From: Verrucomicrobiia bacterium
Lineage (GTDB): Bacteria; Verrucomicrobiota; Verrucomicrobiia; Limisphaerales; JAEYXS01
Length of the DNA: 64,000 nt
Reading direction: 5' to 3'
Assembly: GCA_036405135.1 (NCBI GenBank)
Contig: DASWYF010000040.1
Span: 124,001-188,000, forward strand
The translations under genes were made by a program, and so were the position numbers. A model generated the notes under the pieces. The model searched no databases and was not told the DNA's origin. It saw only the letters and a list, made by a program, of their open reading frames with translations. Numbering within the stretch: the first letter of the stretch is position 1; each line of letters opens with the position of its first letter. Shown piece after piece: positions 26,384 through 35,293 of this stretch.

Positions 26384-27169
26384 ATGAAAGGCCGCAACCT
26401 TCTCCCCAAAACAGCAGCCGCACTTGTCCTCGGCACCGGGCTGCTGCTCACGACCGGATTCGATGCTTCTGCGCAAGGCCAGTTGCCGCCCGTGGACCAG
26501 CTGCTGAACGCCGCCAAAAAAGAACCCCTCGCCCAATACCAGTTGGGCCTGTGCTATGAGCTGGGTATCGGCGTGCCAGCGGATGCAAAGGAAGCAGTGA
26601 AATGGTACACACGCGCCGCCAAGACGAATCCGGACGCGATGCATCAAATGGGTTTTCTGGAGGCCCTCGGTGTGGGAACGGCAAAGCCGGACGACAAGGA
26701 AGCTCTGAAATGGTATCTCAAAGCCGCCGAGGCTGGTCATCTACAGAGCATATACAAGGTGGCCCTGTACTATGAAAAGGGTATGGGTTTGAAGGCCCCC
26801 GACCTGGCCGAATCTTTCAACTGGTATAAGAAAGCCGCCGACCAAAATGTTCTGGAAGCACAATTGCAAGTCGGCAGGATGCTGCAAAATGGCATCGGCA
26901 CGACCCAGGACTACGCCGAAGCAGTCCGGTGGTTCCGCAAAGCGGCTGATGCTGGCTACGCACCCGCACAGTATGCCTTGGGAAGCTCCTACTCCCTCGG
27001 CCAAGGTGTGCCCCGTGATTTTGTGGAATCCTACAAATGGCTCGTCATCGCCGCCAACACGGGCAGTGATGACGCAGCCAAGCGTCGAGATTCCATGGTG
27101 GGCCTCTATAAAATGACCCCCGATCAAGTGGCTGAAGGCCTGAAACGGGCAAGTACCTATAAGAAGTAA
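26384..27169 (+). CDS. Secreted Sel1-like repeat protein
   Basis: A 261-residue protein with a signal peptide (about 1-31, cleavage near DASAQ). The rest is Sel1-type TPR repeats of about 36 residues: ALKWYLKAAEAGHLQSIYKV, SFNWYKKAADQNVLEAQLQV, AVRWFRKAADAGYAPAQYAL and others, six or so in all. Such solenoids bind other proteins, often in the periplasm; no partner is evident. A perfect hairpin terminator follows the stop, and a promoter candidate lies just before the ATG, so it forms a single-gene unit. Confidence 0.85.
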   Translation: MKGRNLLPKTAAALVLGTGLLLTTGFDASAQGQLPPVDQLLNAAKKEPLAQYQLGLCYELGIGVPADAKEAVKWYTRAAKTNPDAMHQMGFLEALGVGTAKPDDKEALKWYLKAAEAGHLQSIYKVALYYEKGMGLKAPDLAESFNWYKKAADQNVLEAQLQVGRMLQNGIGTTQDYAEAVRWFRKAADAGYAPAQYALGSSYSLGQGVPRDFVESYKWLVIAANTGSDDAAKRRDSMVGLYKMTPDQVAEGLKRASTYKK

Positions 27170-27189
27170 GATTTAAACTGTTGCAGACC

Positions 27190-27224
27190 AAGCCTTGGCT
27201 TCTCGGCCAAGGCTTTTCTTTATC
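27190..27224 (+). terminator. Rho-independent terminator of the Sel1 gene
   Basis: AAGCCTTGG (27190-27198) pairs with CCAAGGCTT (27207-27215), followed by TTCTTTAT. Confidence 0.85.
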
Positions 27225-27247
27225 TGCACTTACGGATTTCAGGAAAA

Positions 27248-27272
27248 GAAAAAGGCGGCCGAAGCCGCCTTT
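27248..27272 (-). terminator. Rho-independent terminator of the kinase-FGE gene
   Basis: AAAGGCGGC (27251-27259) and GCCGCCTTT (27264-27272) form a 9-bp stem with a CGAA loop. On the minus strand it is followed by TTCTTTTCC. It sits 23 bp after the stop of the downstream-reading kinase-like gene. Confidence 0.85.
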
Positions 27273-27294
27273 TAATTCCCTTCGAAAGTTCCGC

Positions 27295-29685
27295 CTACTT
27301 CGCAGGTATCAAAACCAGACGGAAACCTACATCCGTCTTACGCTCAGCAGAACCAAAAGCCTTCCGTGTGCTGGAGAAAAGCAATCCTGGCTCATAACCC
27401 TGCCATGAACCTCCGCGCACCACTTTACCGTTGTTCATCACATCCTCGCACCACTCCCAGACATTCCCGCCCAAGTCATAGATGCCATTCGGATTTGCCG
27501 GAAAACTCGCCACCGGTGAAGTGTGTTCGTAACGGTCATATGCGATGCGGTTCTCGTAATTGCCCGCCCCCGCCGGAGGCGGCCACGCATTGCCCCAAGG
27601 ATAAACTCCCGTGATCTTGCGATCGCGCTCTGCCGGAGTGCCACCCGCCTCACCCGAAAGCAACGCCGCCGCGCTCCATTCTTGATCCGTCGGCAGGCGA
27701 TACTTGTAACCGCTGATCAACGTCTCCTTGCCTTCCTTCTCCGTCAGCCATTTGCAGAACGCTTGTGCGTCATCCCAGCTCACATTCACCACCGGATCAG
27801 AAGTATCCTGCTTGAAGCCTGGGCTCTTCCAGCCCGTGCCGCCAGCATACTTGGAATCACGGATGAACGCATCGTAATCGCTATAACGAACTTCCCAGAT
27901 GGCCACCATCGTCTGCCCCACGGGAACAAATTTGATGCCCAAGCTGTTGAACCATGGCTTGCCCGCCGTGAAACGTCGTGCGGCCAATGCTGCTGCCTGC
28001 GCCTTCTTCTCTGCCTCGATCCGTGCAGCCTCCTGCTGCGCCCTCGCTTCCGCCATCGCCTTCTCCTCGGCATCGCGCTTGGCCTTCTCTGCCGCCATCG
28101 CCATCTGACGTATCCTGTTCTCCTCCTGCAACGAAGCCATGCGCTTGGCCTCGGCTTCAGCCGCCTTGCGCTTCGCCTCAGTGTCTTCGGTCATCTTCTT
28201 CGCATTCGCGATGCGTTTGGCCTCATCATCCTTCAACTTTTGGGCTTCGGCCAGCATTTGCTTGGCCCGTTCTTCGGCGGCTTTTACCTTGGCCGCGCTC
28301 TCGGCCTCCGCTTTCTTGCTGGCCTCGGTGGCCTCAGTTGCCGCTTTCTTCTTCAGCAGCTCCGTCTGTTCTTGCAAAAGTTTCAACTCCTCTTCAGCCG
28401 CTTTGCGTTTGGCCTCCGCTTCAGCCGCCATCTTCTTTGCCGCTTCCGCCTGCTTGGCCTGTTCCGCTTTCAACTTTTCAGCATCAGCCTTGAGTTTCTT
28501 CTCCAGATCCTCGGCCTGTTTTCGCTTGGCCTCCAGATCGCGCTGCGCCTTGGCAGCCTCTTCTTCCAGTTTCTTTTTCTGATCGAGAGCCGCCTGGCTT
28601 GGCTGGGATGGTGTTTGCACGGCCACCACCACGGGATCCTTCTTCTTCATCTTCCCCGCCAGCACACCACCCACCGCCCCCACCAGCACAATCACCGCCA
28701 CGGCGATGAACAAAGTCTTATTGCTGTTCGCTGCCGGCTGTGGAGCCGCCGCCGGCGCTTCTTGCATCTCCGCGCTCGGCGGCGCTTCCAGCTCCAGTCC
28801 TTCAACCAGCTTCGAGATGGATTGCGGACGCTGCGTAGGATCTTTAGCCAGACATGCGGCAATCGTCTCCTCCCACACGCGCGGGATCGGTTCGCCGATC
28901 ACGCGCAGCTCCTTACGCCGATGCACCATCGGGGGCGGAACCTTTTGATTCACCTGCAATATCAGATCACCCGTGTAGAACGGCGGGCGGCTCGTCAGCA
29001 GTTCGTACATCGTGGAGCCCAGCTCGTAAATCTCATCCGTCAGCGTGTGTGGAGCTCCATTGGCCTTTTGCGGACTGATGTAAGAAAGATTCCGGTTCGC
29101 CACCCGGATCTCCGAAGTACGGCTGATGAAATCCACCAGCACCGAATTCAAGCCATAGTCAGCGATCTTCAGCTGTCCTTTTTGAGTCACCAGCAAATTC
29201 GTCGGCTTGATATTCCCATGCAGGATATGGGTTTCATTGTGGGCTTGTTCCAGCACTGTGCAAAGCTGCTGCAACATATCGGCCAGTTCCTGCGGCGCGA
29301 AACACTTGTTCTTCTTCTGTTCCCGCAATATCGCCAGCGTGTTGCCTTCGACATACTCCGTTGCCAGGGCCACCACGAGACCGTCTATCTCCACATCATA
29401 TATCGCCACAAGTTGCGGCCCCTTGATCTCATCCTGTAACTTCTTGATCTCCCGCTTCAGATTCGCGACCGCAGAAGGATCCTCCTTGCCCATTACCGGC
29501 AGGAACTTTAACGCCACATCCCGGTTCTGCTTCTCATCCCAAGCCAGCCATGAAACTGAATACAGGCTGCGGCCGACGATCTTCATCAAGGTGTAGCGAC
29601 CACCAAAAACCTTCTGCCCTTCGGACAGCTTGTTTATCGCTTCACCGAGATCGTACTGTTGATTTCCAGGAGCTGGAGTAGACAT
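27295..29685 (-). CDS. Membrane-anchored pseudokinase fused to coiled coil and FGE-sulfatase (SUMF1-like) domain
   Basis: A 796-residue protein. Residues about 30-295 have a Ser/Thr kinase fold: VALKF with K60, and DYG at 176-178. The catalytic loop reads HGNIKPTN (156-163), so the HRD aspartate is replaced by N158, and the glycine loop is degenerate (VGRSLYSVSW), which points to a pseudokinase. One membrane helix lies at about 324-346. Residues about 365-595 are an Ala/Lys/Glu-rich coiled coil. Residues about 600-795 are an FGE-sulfatase domain (YRLPTDQEWSAAALL, GGNVWEWCEDV, VVRGGSWQGYE) lacking the two active cysteines of true FGE. Shine-Dalgarno AAGGAA supports the start. Probably a sensor or scaffold rather than an enzyme. 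Confidence 0.85.
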   Translation of the reverse strand: MSTPAPGNQQYDLGEAINKLSEGQKVFGGRYTLMKIVGRSLYSVSWLAWDEKQNRDVALKFLPVMGKEDPSAVANLKREIKKLQDEIKGPQLVAIYDVEIDGLVVALATEYVEGNTLAILREQKKNKCFAPQELADMLQQLCTVLEQAHNETHILHGNIKPTNLLVTQKGQLKIADYGLNSVLVDFISRTSEIRVANRNLSYISPQKANGAPHTLTDEIYELGSTMYELLTSRPPFYTGDLILQVNQKVPPPMVHRRKELRVIGEPIPRVWEETIAACLAKDPTQRPQSISKLVEGLELEAPPSAEMQEAPAAAPQPAANSNKTLFIAVAVIVLVGAVGGVLAGKMKKKDPVVVAVQTPSQPSQAALDQKKKLEEEAAKAQRDLEAKRKQAEDLEKKLKADAEKLKAEQAKQAEAAKKMAAEAEAKRKAAEEELKLLQEQTELLKKKAATEATEASKKAEAESAAKVKAAEERAKQMLAEAQKLKDDEAKRIANAKKMTEDTEAKRKAAEAEAKRMASLQEENRIRQMAMAAEKAKRDAEEKAMAEARAQQEAARIEAEKKAQAAALAARRFTAGKPWFNSLGIKFVPVGQTMVAIWEVRYSDYDAFIRDSKYAGGTGWKSPGFKQDTSDPVVNVSWDDAQAFCKWLTEKEGKETLISGYKYRLPTDQEWSAAALLSGEAGGTPAERDRKITGVYPWGNAWPPPAGAGNYENRIAYDRYEHTSPVASFPANPNGIYDLGGNVWEWCEDVMNNGKVVRGGSWQGYEPGLLFSSTRKAFGSAERKTDVGFRLVLIPAK

Positions 29686-29822
29686 GTGTGTTCCTTAGAA
29701 GGTTCCGGGCACCTGCCACACGGTCCGGGAACTGCCTTCCGATGCGTTTCTAAACTCTTGGAGCAGAATGGGCAATCGAATTTTAAGCCCAGACCGACTC
29801 CCTTTATCGATTCTTTTCTGCT

Positions 29823-32800
29823 TCATTGCGGTTTCCTCAAAAAGGCGAGCAAATCCGCCATGGCCTGAATATCCATCACCGCCTCTAATCCTTCCGGCAT
29901 CAGAGACAGTCCTGAACTGCGTAAACCCTTCAAACGGGAACGGCTTACCACCACTTCAGTGCCAGCCGCCGTCTTGATTGTTATGGCCGCTGGGGTCTCC
30001 GCGACCACCACCCCGTTCACTTCCTCCCCATCCGTCATTTCCGCCGTGTAAGCCGTGTAACGTTCTTCCATCACCTGATTCGGGTCTAATATGGACGTCA
30101 GTAAGGCATCTGTCGCCTTGCCTCCCACCATTCCCAAATCCGGCCCGATTTCCTGCCCCAAGCCTGCCAACCGATGACACGCGGCGCAATTCTGCTCAAA
30201 AAGCTGCTTCCCCTTGTCGCCTCGCCCTACTAACCGATCCGCCGCCAAGTATTTCTTCACCAGCGCTTGCCGGTCCTGATTGGTTGGCTTGAACAACTGC
30301 TCAGCCCGATGCTTCACCTCCAACGCTGGGAAGTTCAGCAACTGCTGCCTCTGCGCCGGAGTGATCTGAGCCATGGGAATCTTTCCCGCCTGCACACCAT
30401 CCAGAAACGTCCCCAACCAATCACGCCGTCCCACGAACGCCTCAAACGCCAATCCACGCAACGCCGGACTTAGCGACGACCACGACGTCACCAACGTCTC
30501 CGCACCAGCCGAGCCATTGATGCGCCGCATCGCCAGCAAAGCCGCCTTTTGGATCGCTTGCGATTCCTGTGGCACCAACAGGCCGCTCAGTAATTTACTT
30601 TCCGCTTCCGCCGCACCCGCATCTTGCCCGCAAAGTTCTAACGCCACCAATCGCTCCGTCTCACTGGCATCTCGCTTCACCGCCAACTGCCTCGCCGAGA
30701 CAAACGCCCGTGCAAACAAGTCCATCACTTCCTTTTCAGCGATAGTTAGTTGAAATTGGGCCCAAGAGACTTTGCGCTGGCGCAATCCTTCCAATGTTCC
30801 CGCCACAATACCCATCGTTGTGGGGCCTCGAACATTTCCCGATTCCTTTAACATTTTATTCAATGCTGTCGCATCGTGATTCACCGCCGCTGTTGCAAAA
30901 ACTGCTCGCAAAACTGGTTCATTAGACGGCGATTGCTTCAAAAACACTCCCGCTACAGTTTCCACATGCTTAGGTAATGACGACATCAGTGCGATGCGCA
31001 TGGAATTATTCTCAAAATCGCGCTTAACCAGCTCAGCCAGCACCACTCCACTATTTTCCATTTCCCCCAACGCAAACGCCAACTGATACCTCACCCGCAC
31101 CGAATCATCCTTCACCAACGCACCCAGCTCTGATAATCCACTCGCACTCACATCCCCCGCCCTGCCCTCAGCCAGCTTCACCGCATACTCCCGCACCATC
31201 TCGTGCTGATCTTTCCATCCGGCCTTTAGCATCGCCAAATCCACCGCGCCCAATCCCTCTAACGTCCCCAACGCCTGCAACCGCACCTTCGCCGACTTAT
31301 TCTCCATCATTATTTTCTTCAGCAACTCCACCGCTTCCTTATCCTGCCTCTGCACCAACAACCGCTGCACCGTATCCCGCTGCCACCCATTCGAACTGTC
31401 CATCGCTGCGACCAATTCCGCCGTGTTCAATTTGTCCAATCGCGGTACCACCCGCAGCTTCGCATTCTCCGGATACACGCGATAGATGCGTCCCTTGTCC
31501 TCACCCGCGCGTAAGTCCAATGCCTTCTGCGCCTCTGGTGAGATCCACTCCGGATGCTCCAGCACGAACCGGTAAAAATCCGCCACATACACCGCTCCAT
31601 CTGGCCCCGTCTTGATCATCGTCGGGCGGAACCAATGATCTGTAGACGCCAGAAACTCCTTCTGCTCTTCACCTTTCGCCCGCTGGCTCGTGAAGCTCAC
31701 TCCGCTCGGCGTCAGCACTTCGCGATGCACCACGTTATGCACCGGCTCACTCGCGAACACACTCGTCGCGAAGTCCGGTCCGAACAGGTCATCGCGATAT
31801 GGCGATGGACTATTGCCCGAGGTCACATAGTTCATCGACTGCGGCTGATTCACGCGCGTCATCGGCTTGCTGATCGGATACACCCGCTTCGAGTCATTGT
31901 AATTTGCCAGGTAATTCCGCGTCTCTCGCACAGTCACCAACGGATTGCGCCCCAGATACTGCTCCGGGATATGATAATGCCACAGCCAGTTCGGATTATT
32001 GTTCCCGAACCAATTGCCCCAATCATCCCGCACTCGTCCATACTGAGTCTGCCCCGCCTGCGTCTCGAATTCCCCAGTGTCCGGCTTGAACCGGAAATCG
32101 CGCCGGTTGATATCCACCACCTTGCCCGTTATCTCTGATTTGATCTGTCCACCGCTATCGCCGTTCGCGCCATAGATCCAATTATCCAAACCCATCGCAA
32201 ACCCGTTCACGCGATGCTGCTGGTTCCCTTCCTTGAAACCCGTGAACAGCACCTTGCGCACATCCGCTTTGCCATCGCCATCCGTATCCTCTGCATAAAA
32301 CAAATCCGGCGCTGCAATCACCAATACACCTTTCCGCCAAGGCATCACGCCCGTAGGAAACGGCAGCTTATCGAGGAACACCGTCGCCTTGTCATAGCGT
32401 CCATCACCATTCGTATCCTCCAAATATTTCACATGCCCGCCCGGCGCACCTTTCCCATCCATGCCCAGAGGATAATCATTCATCTCCACCACCCACAGTT
32501 TGCCATCTTCACTCCACTCAAACGCCACCGGATCACGCACCAACGGCTCGCTCGCCACCAGCTCTATCTTAAATCCCGGTAACGTCTGGAACGTCTTCAA
32601 TGCTTCCTCTGGCGATTTCGGCGGCGGCGTTTCCCAAGCCAGCAGTTGCTGATACGACCGCCGATCCACCACATCCGGCAACTGCGACGTATCCTCATTT
32701 TGTATCCACATGTGACCCGAATGAAACCAAGCGCCGTTATTCCTGAACTCACCACCGCGCACGATCATCGGTATCTCACCTGCTTCACCGCGCTTACCCG

Positions 32801-34553
32801 CACGCGATTGATACGACCACCCCGAGAGCCATCCCAACCTCGGCACTGGATTCGTCACATAAAGATTCAGCGAATACCGCTCCGCATTGGAAAAGATCAC
32901 ATCCTCAAACCCATCCTCATTGATATCCACGAACCGCAACCCATTGTCCTTCCCCTGCGCATCCACAATGGATGTCTCCCGCGGCAGATTAAAATCCCGG
33001 CGCTCCCAAGTCTTTTTGCCTTCGTTCCAGGAAAACACTGCATTCTGGGTCGCATTCCCCACGATCAATTCACAGCTCCCGTCCTTATCCACATCACGGA
33101 ATCGCACACCGCGATCCACGCCCTTCGCTTTCGTGAACACCGCTTCCCCTTCCACTTGCAAGCCCGTCAGCAACGCCGGTTCACTCACCCAAGAATCCTC
33201 CCCAAAAGTGTAAACCTTCGTCTCAGTTTCACTCCGCACAAAACCCACCACCCTGTTTGGCTTACCCACAATGCCAAACCGCACACCCGTTTCCACTGAA
33301 TTCCCTTTGCGATCCTTTGTTACCAACGGCGTGAAGAATCCTGTATTCACCCACACCTTGCTCTCCTTGTCCCATATGCGCGATGTGATGAAATCGTCAT
33401 TCGCGATGACCACATCCTGATACCCGTCATTATTCAAATCGAGCAACCGCACGCCGTTGTCCTGCCCGTTTGCTGCGCGCAGCGGTTGATCCATCAGCAG
33501 ATTCTTGTTCAATCGCTCTAGGCACTCCTTGAACGTCAGGAACTTCACCTTCTTCCCGTACGTCTTATGCGCGTAATCGATCAATTCAACAATCTGCGTA
33601 TTCCGTATCCACCCATGCGGATGAAACACCAAGTTATACGTCCCTTGCTTGCGCACCGCGATGTCCATCGCCGCTTTCATATCCGCCAGCGTCTCGTCCT
33701 GGTTCGCTCCTCGCAGATTGAACGCCTCCCAATCACTCGGCACCGTCGGTGGAAACTCCCAACACAATTTCCCGATCACATACGGATACGGATAATCCTC
33801 AATCGTCGTCGAAAAAGATTTCAGACTCTTCTGCCCTTGCCGCACCGGTAGCTCCACCTTGTAGCGATAGAATCGTGATGAACCATCCGGCATCTCCACC
33901 AACTCCTTAGGTAACGATGCATCTTTCACCGTCGGGAAATTCATCACCGATGTATCGATCTGCAAGAAACGTCCATCCGCGCTCGTGCGATTGAATATCT
34001 CCGCATAGAAGCGCGGACTCGGCGTGTTCATCGAATCACAGCACGGCATGCGATACGCCACCGGCTTGTTCCCCAATATCTGCGAAAGCAGGTCCGTCCC
34101 CCCATGCACCGCATTCGTCGCTGTCTCAAACTTCCCGCCATTCAACAACGGACAAGGATGCGTGAGCGTATGCACCTCGATGGACAACCCCTCCTTCAAC
34201 CACGACTGCAATAACGGATGCGTCGGCGTCACATTCACCGTGAGAATGCTCACCGGTGCCCGCCCATCGATCTCCTTTAACTTCTGCAAGATCGGACGCA
34301 AAAACGCCTCATACTTCTCCGGCTCCCGCATATCATCGATGCCCAGCGTGATCACCGCCTCAACGCCATCCTCACCCACCCATTGCGGCGTGATCAGCTT
34401 CGGAAACTCGCGATGCACATAAAACGGCTCCGACTCATCCAGATACGTGAACCGGTTCGCCGACGTCTCCGCCGCCGAAACCGAAATCCCCACCCCGCCA
34501 GCCACCAAAGCCAGCCACCCCATCAAAACAAAAGCATATCTACCTGGGTTCAT
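29823..34553 (-). CDS. PVC-type mosaic: NodB-like deacetylase, VCBS repeats, membrane-bound dehydrogenase, HEAT repeats, CxxCH cytochrome
   Basis: The frame is open to 34892, but the ATG at 34553 (MNPGRYAFVLMGWLALVAGG) gives a proper signal peptide and 1576 residues; the upstream part crosses a dispersed repeat. Domains in order: polysaccharide-deacetylase-like (about 55-360; TLGIDDM, EVHTLTHPCP, YRMPCC), FG-GAP/VCBS repeats (about 370-620; LDLNNDGYQDVVIAND, RFRDVDKDGSCELIVGN), the PVC membrane-bound dehydrogenase propeller (about 665-1070; FKIELVASEPLVRDPVAFEW), HEAT-type repeats (about 1080-1430), and a C-terminal cytochrome with NCAACH at about 1453-1458. The last three units are a common PVC arrangement; the deacetylase and VCBS parts fused in front are less usual. 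Probably periplasmic polysaccharide oxidation or deacetylation. Confidence 0.85.
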   Translation of the reverse strand: MNPGRYAFVLMGWLALVAGGVGISVSAAETSANRFTYLDESEPFYVHREFPKLITPQWVGEDGVEAVITLGIDDMREPEKYEAFLRPILQKLKEIDGRAPVSILTVNVTPTHPLLQSWLKEGLSIEVHTLTHPCPLLNGGKFETATNAVHGGTDLLSQILGNKPVAYRMPCCDSMNTPSPRFYAEIFNRTSADGRFLQIDTSVMNFPTVKDASLPKELVEMPDGSSRFYRYKVELPVRQGQKSLKSFSTTIEDYPYPYVIGKLCWEFPPTVPSDWEAFNLRGANQDETLADMKAAMDIAVRKQGTYNLVFHPHGWIRNTQIVELIDYAHKTYGKKVKFLTFKECLERLNKNLLMDQPLRAANGQDNGVRLLDLNNDGYQDVVIANDDFITSRIWDKESKVWVNTGFFTPLVTKDRKGNSVETGVRFGIVGKPNRVVGFVRSETETKVYTFGEDSWVSEPALLTGLQVEGEAVFTKAKGVDRGVRFRDVDKDGSCELIVGNATQNAVFSWNEGKKTWERRDFNLPRETSIVDAQGKDNGLRFVDINEDGFEDVIFSNAERYSLNLYVTNPVPRLGWLSGWSYQSRAGKRGEAGEIPMIVRGGEFRNNGAWFHSGHMWIQNEDTSQLPDVVDRRSYQQLLAWETPPPKSPEEALKTFQTLPGFKIELVASEPLVRDPVAFEWSEDGKLWVVEMNDYPLGMDGKGAPGGHVKYLEDTNGDGRYDKATVFLDKLPFPTGVMPWRKGVLVIAAPDLFYAEDTDGDGKADVRKVLFTGFKEGNQQHRVNGFAMGLDNWIYGANGDSGGQIKSEITGKVVDINRRDFRFKPDTGEFETQAGQTQYGRVRDDWGNWFGNNNPNWLWHYHIPEQYLGRNPLVTVRETRNYLANYNDSKRVYPISKPMTRVNQPQSMNYVTSGNSPSPYRDDLFGPDFATSVFASEPVHNVVHREVLTPSGVSFTSQRAKGEEQKEFLASTDHWFRPTMIKTGPDGAVYVADFYRFVLEHPEWISPEAQKALDLRAGEDKGRIYRVYPENAKLRVVPRLDKLNTAELVAAMDSSNGWQRDTVQRLLVQRQDKEAVELLKKIMMENKSAKVRLQALGTLEGLGAVDLAMLKAGWKDQHEMVREYAVKLAEGRAGDVSASGLSELGALVKDDSVRVRYQLAFALGEMENSGVVLAELVKRDFENNSMRIALMSSLPKHVETVAGVFLKQSPSNEPVLRAVFATAAVNHDATALNKMLKESGNVRGPTTMGIVAGTLEGLRQRKVSWAQFQLTIAEKEVMDLFARAFVSARQLAVKRDASETERLVALELCGQDAGAAEAESKLLSGLLVPQESQAIQKAALLAMRRINGSAGAETLVTSWSSLSPALRGLAFEAFVGRRDWLGTFLDGVQAGKIPMAQITPAQRQQLLNFPALEVKHRAEQLFKPTNQDRQALVKKYLAADRLVGRGDKGKQLFEQNCAACHRLAGLGQEIGPDLGMVGGKATDALLTSILDPNQVMEERYTAYTAEMTDGEEVNGVVVAETPAAITIKTAAGTEVVVSRSRLKGLRSSGLSLMPEGLEAVMDIQAMADLLAFLRKPQ

Positions 34554-35293
34554 GCCCCAAAACCCTATCTTAACTAAGTAAACGAACCAACCCCATTCGT
34601 CACCAATCATGGTGGGGCAAAGCTGCCGCTTTGCCCTAACTTCGGTCTTCACCACCGAACTCATAAATTGAACCGGCCCTGGAAAAACACCATTCGCCAT
34701 GTCCTCAATTGGATCATTCCAGACTTTATAGACTTGAGGGTAATAGTCAGCCCTAGCGCCGGTAAGGATGACTTCCACGCCGTCCCAAGCCCTTTCCGCA
34801 ACCGCTCTACCAAACCTCATCGGCAGCCCCATCTCCCAAAAACCATTTGCTCGCTTATCATTCATCACGCTTACCCTCTCACCTAATCCCATTCCCCGTT
34901 ACCCCAATCTCGCTATTCCCCACTATTCTCGGGAAAAATCTCATATCCATGCCGTCACCCTACCCCGATCCGCTCTCATTCCGTGAGCCCTATATGCACT
35001 ACATGCGTTATATGGAACCAAAATCATCCATTTCCCAATGTTGGCTATCGGCTATTCGCCTATTGGCTATTTTCCCATATCTTCTCCTTAACTCTCTATG
35101 TTCGATGTTTCCCTCTCCCCATTCGTCATTGATTGCCGGTTCCTTCGTTATTTGCGTTTCGTCATTCGTCATTTATTTTCCTCATCAGCGTTATCCGTGT
35201 TCAATCCGTGGCTAAAAATCCCCTCATAAACCTACATCGCCTCCGCGAGATTCTTCCATTGGACAACCGCCTCTCTGTGCTAAGCTTCCTCAC
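34554..35293. other. 740-bp spacer between divergent genes, repeat-rich
   Basis: No gene is supported. The segment holds the dispersed repeat at 34607-34677, simple variants of GGCTATTGG (about 35040-35075) and of CATTCGTCATT (about 35127-35170). The open minus-strand frame from 34554 to 34892 is read through repeat DNA and is not credited as coding. Confidence 0.6.
34607..34677 (+). repeat. Dispersed about 70-bp repeat, copy 1
   Basis: Begins TCATGGTGGGGCAAAGCTGC and continues GCTTTGCCCTAACTTCGG, ending near AACCGGC. GGGCAAAGC/GCTTTGCCC forms a hairpin with loop TGCC. The second copy is at 47138-47207 in the same orientation. Confidence 0.75.

Noticed and set aside
27300-27900. Functional formylglycine-generating enzyme for the sulfatase at 45631
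   Set aside because: The domain lacks both catalytic cysteines in the C-terminal VRGGSW region.
27523-29439. 638-codon open frame on the plus strand opposite the kinase-FGE gene
   Set aside because: It mirrors the Ala/Lys/Glu-rich coiled coil and yields a biased Leu/Arg/Phe sequence without domains; the minus strand has clear domains, a ribosome site and a terminator.
34554-34892. N-terminal extension of the large deacetylase-dehydrogenase frame (113 codons)
   Set aside because: It crosses a dispersed repeat also seen at 47138 and would bury the signal peptide that starts at 34553.
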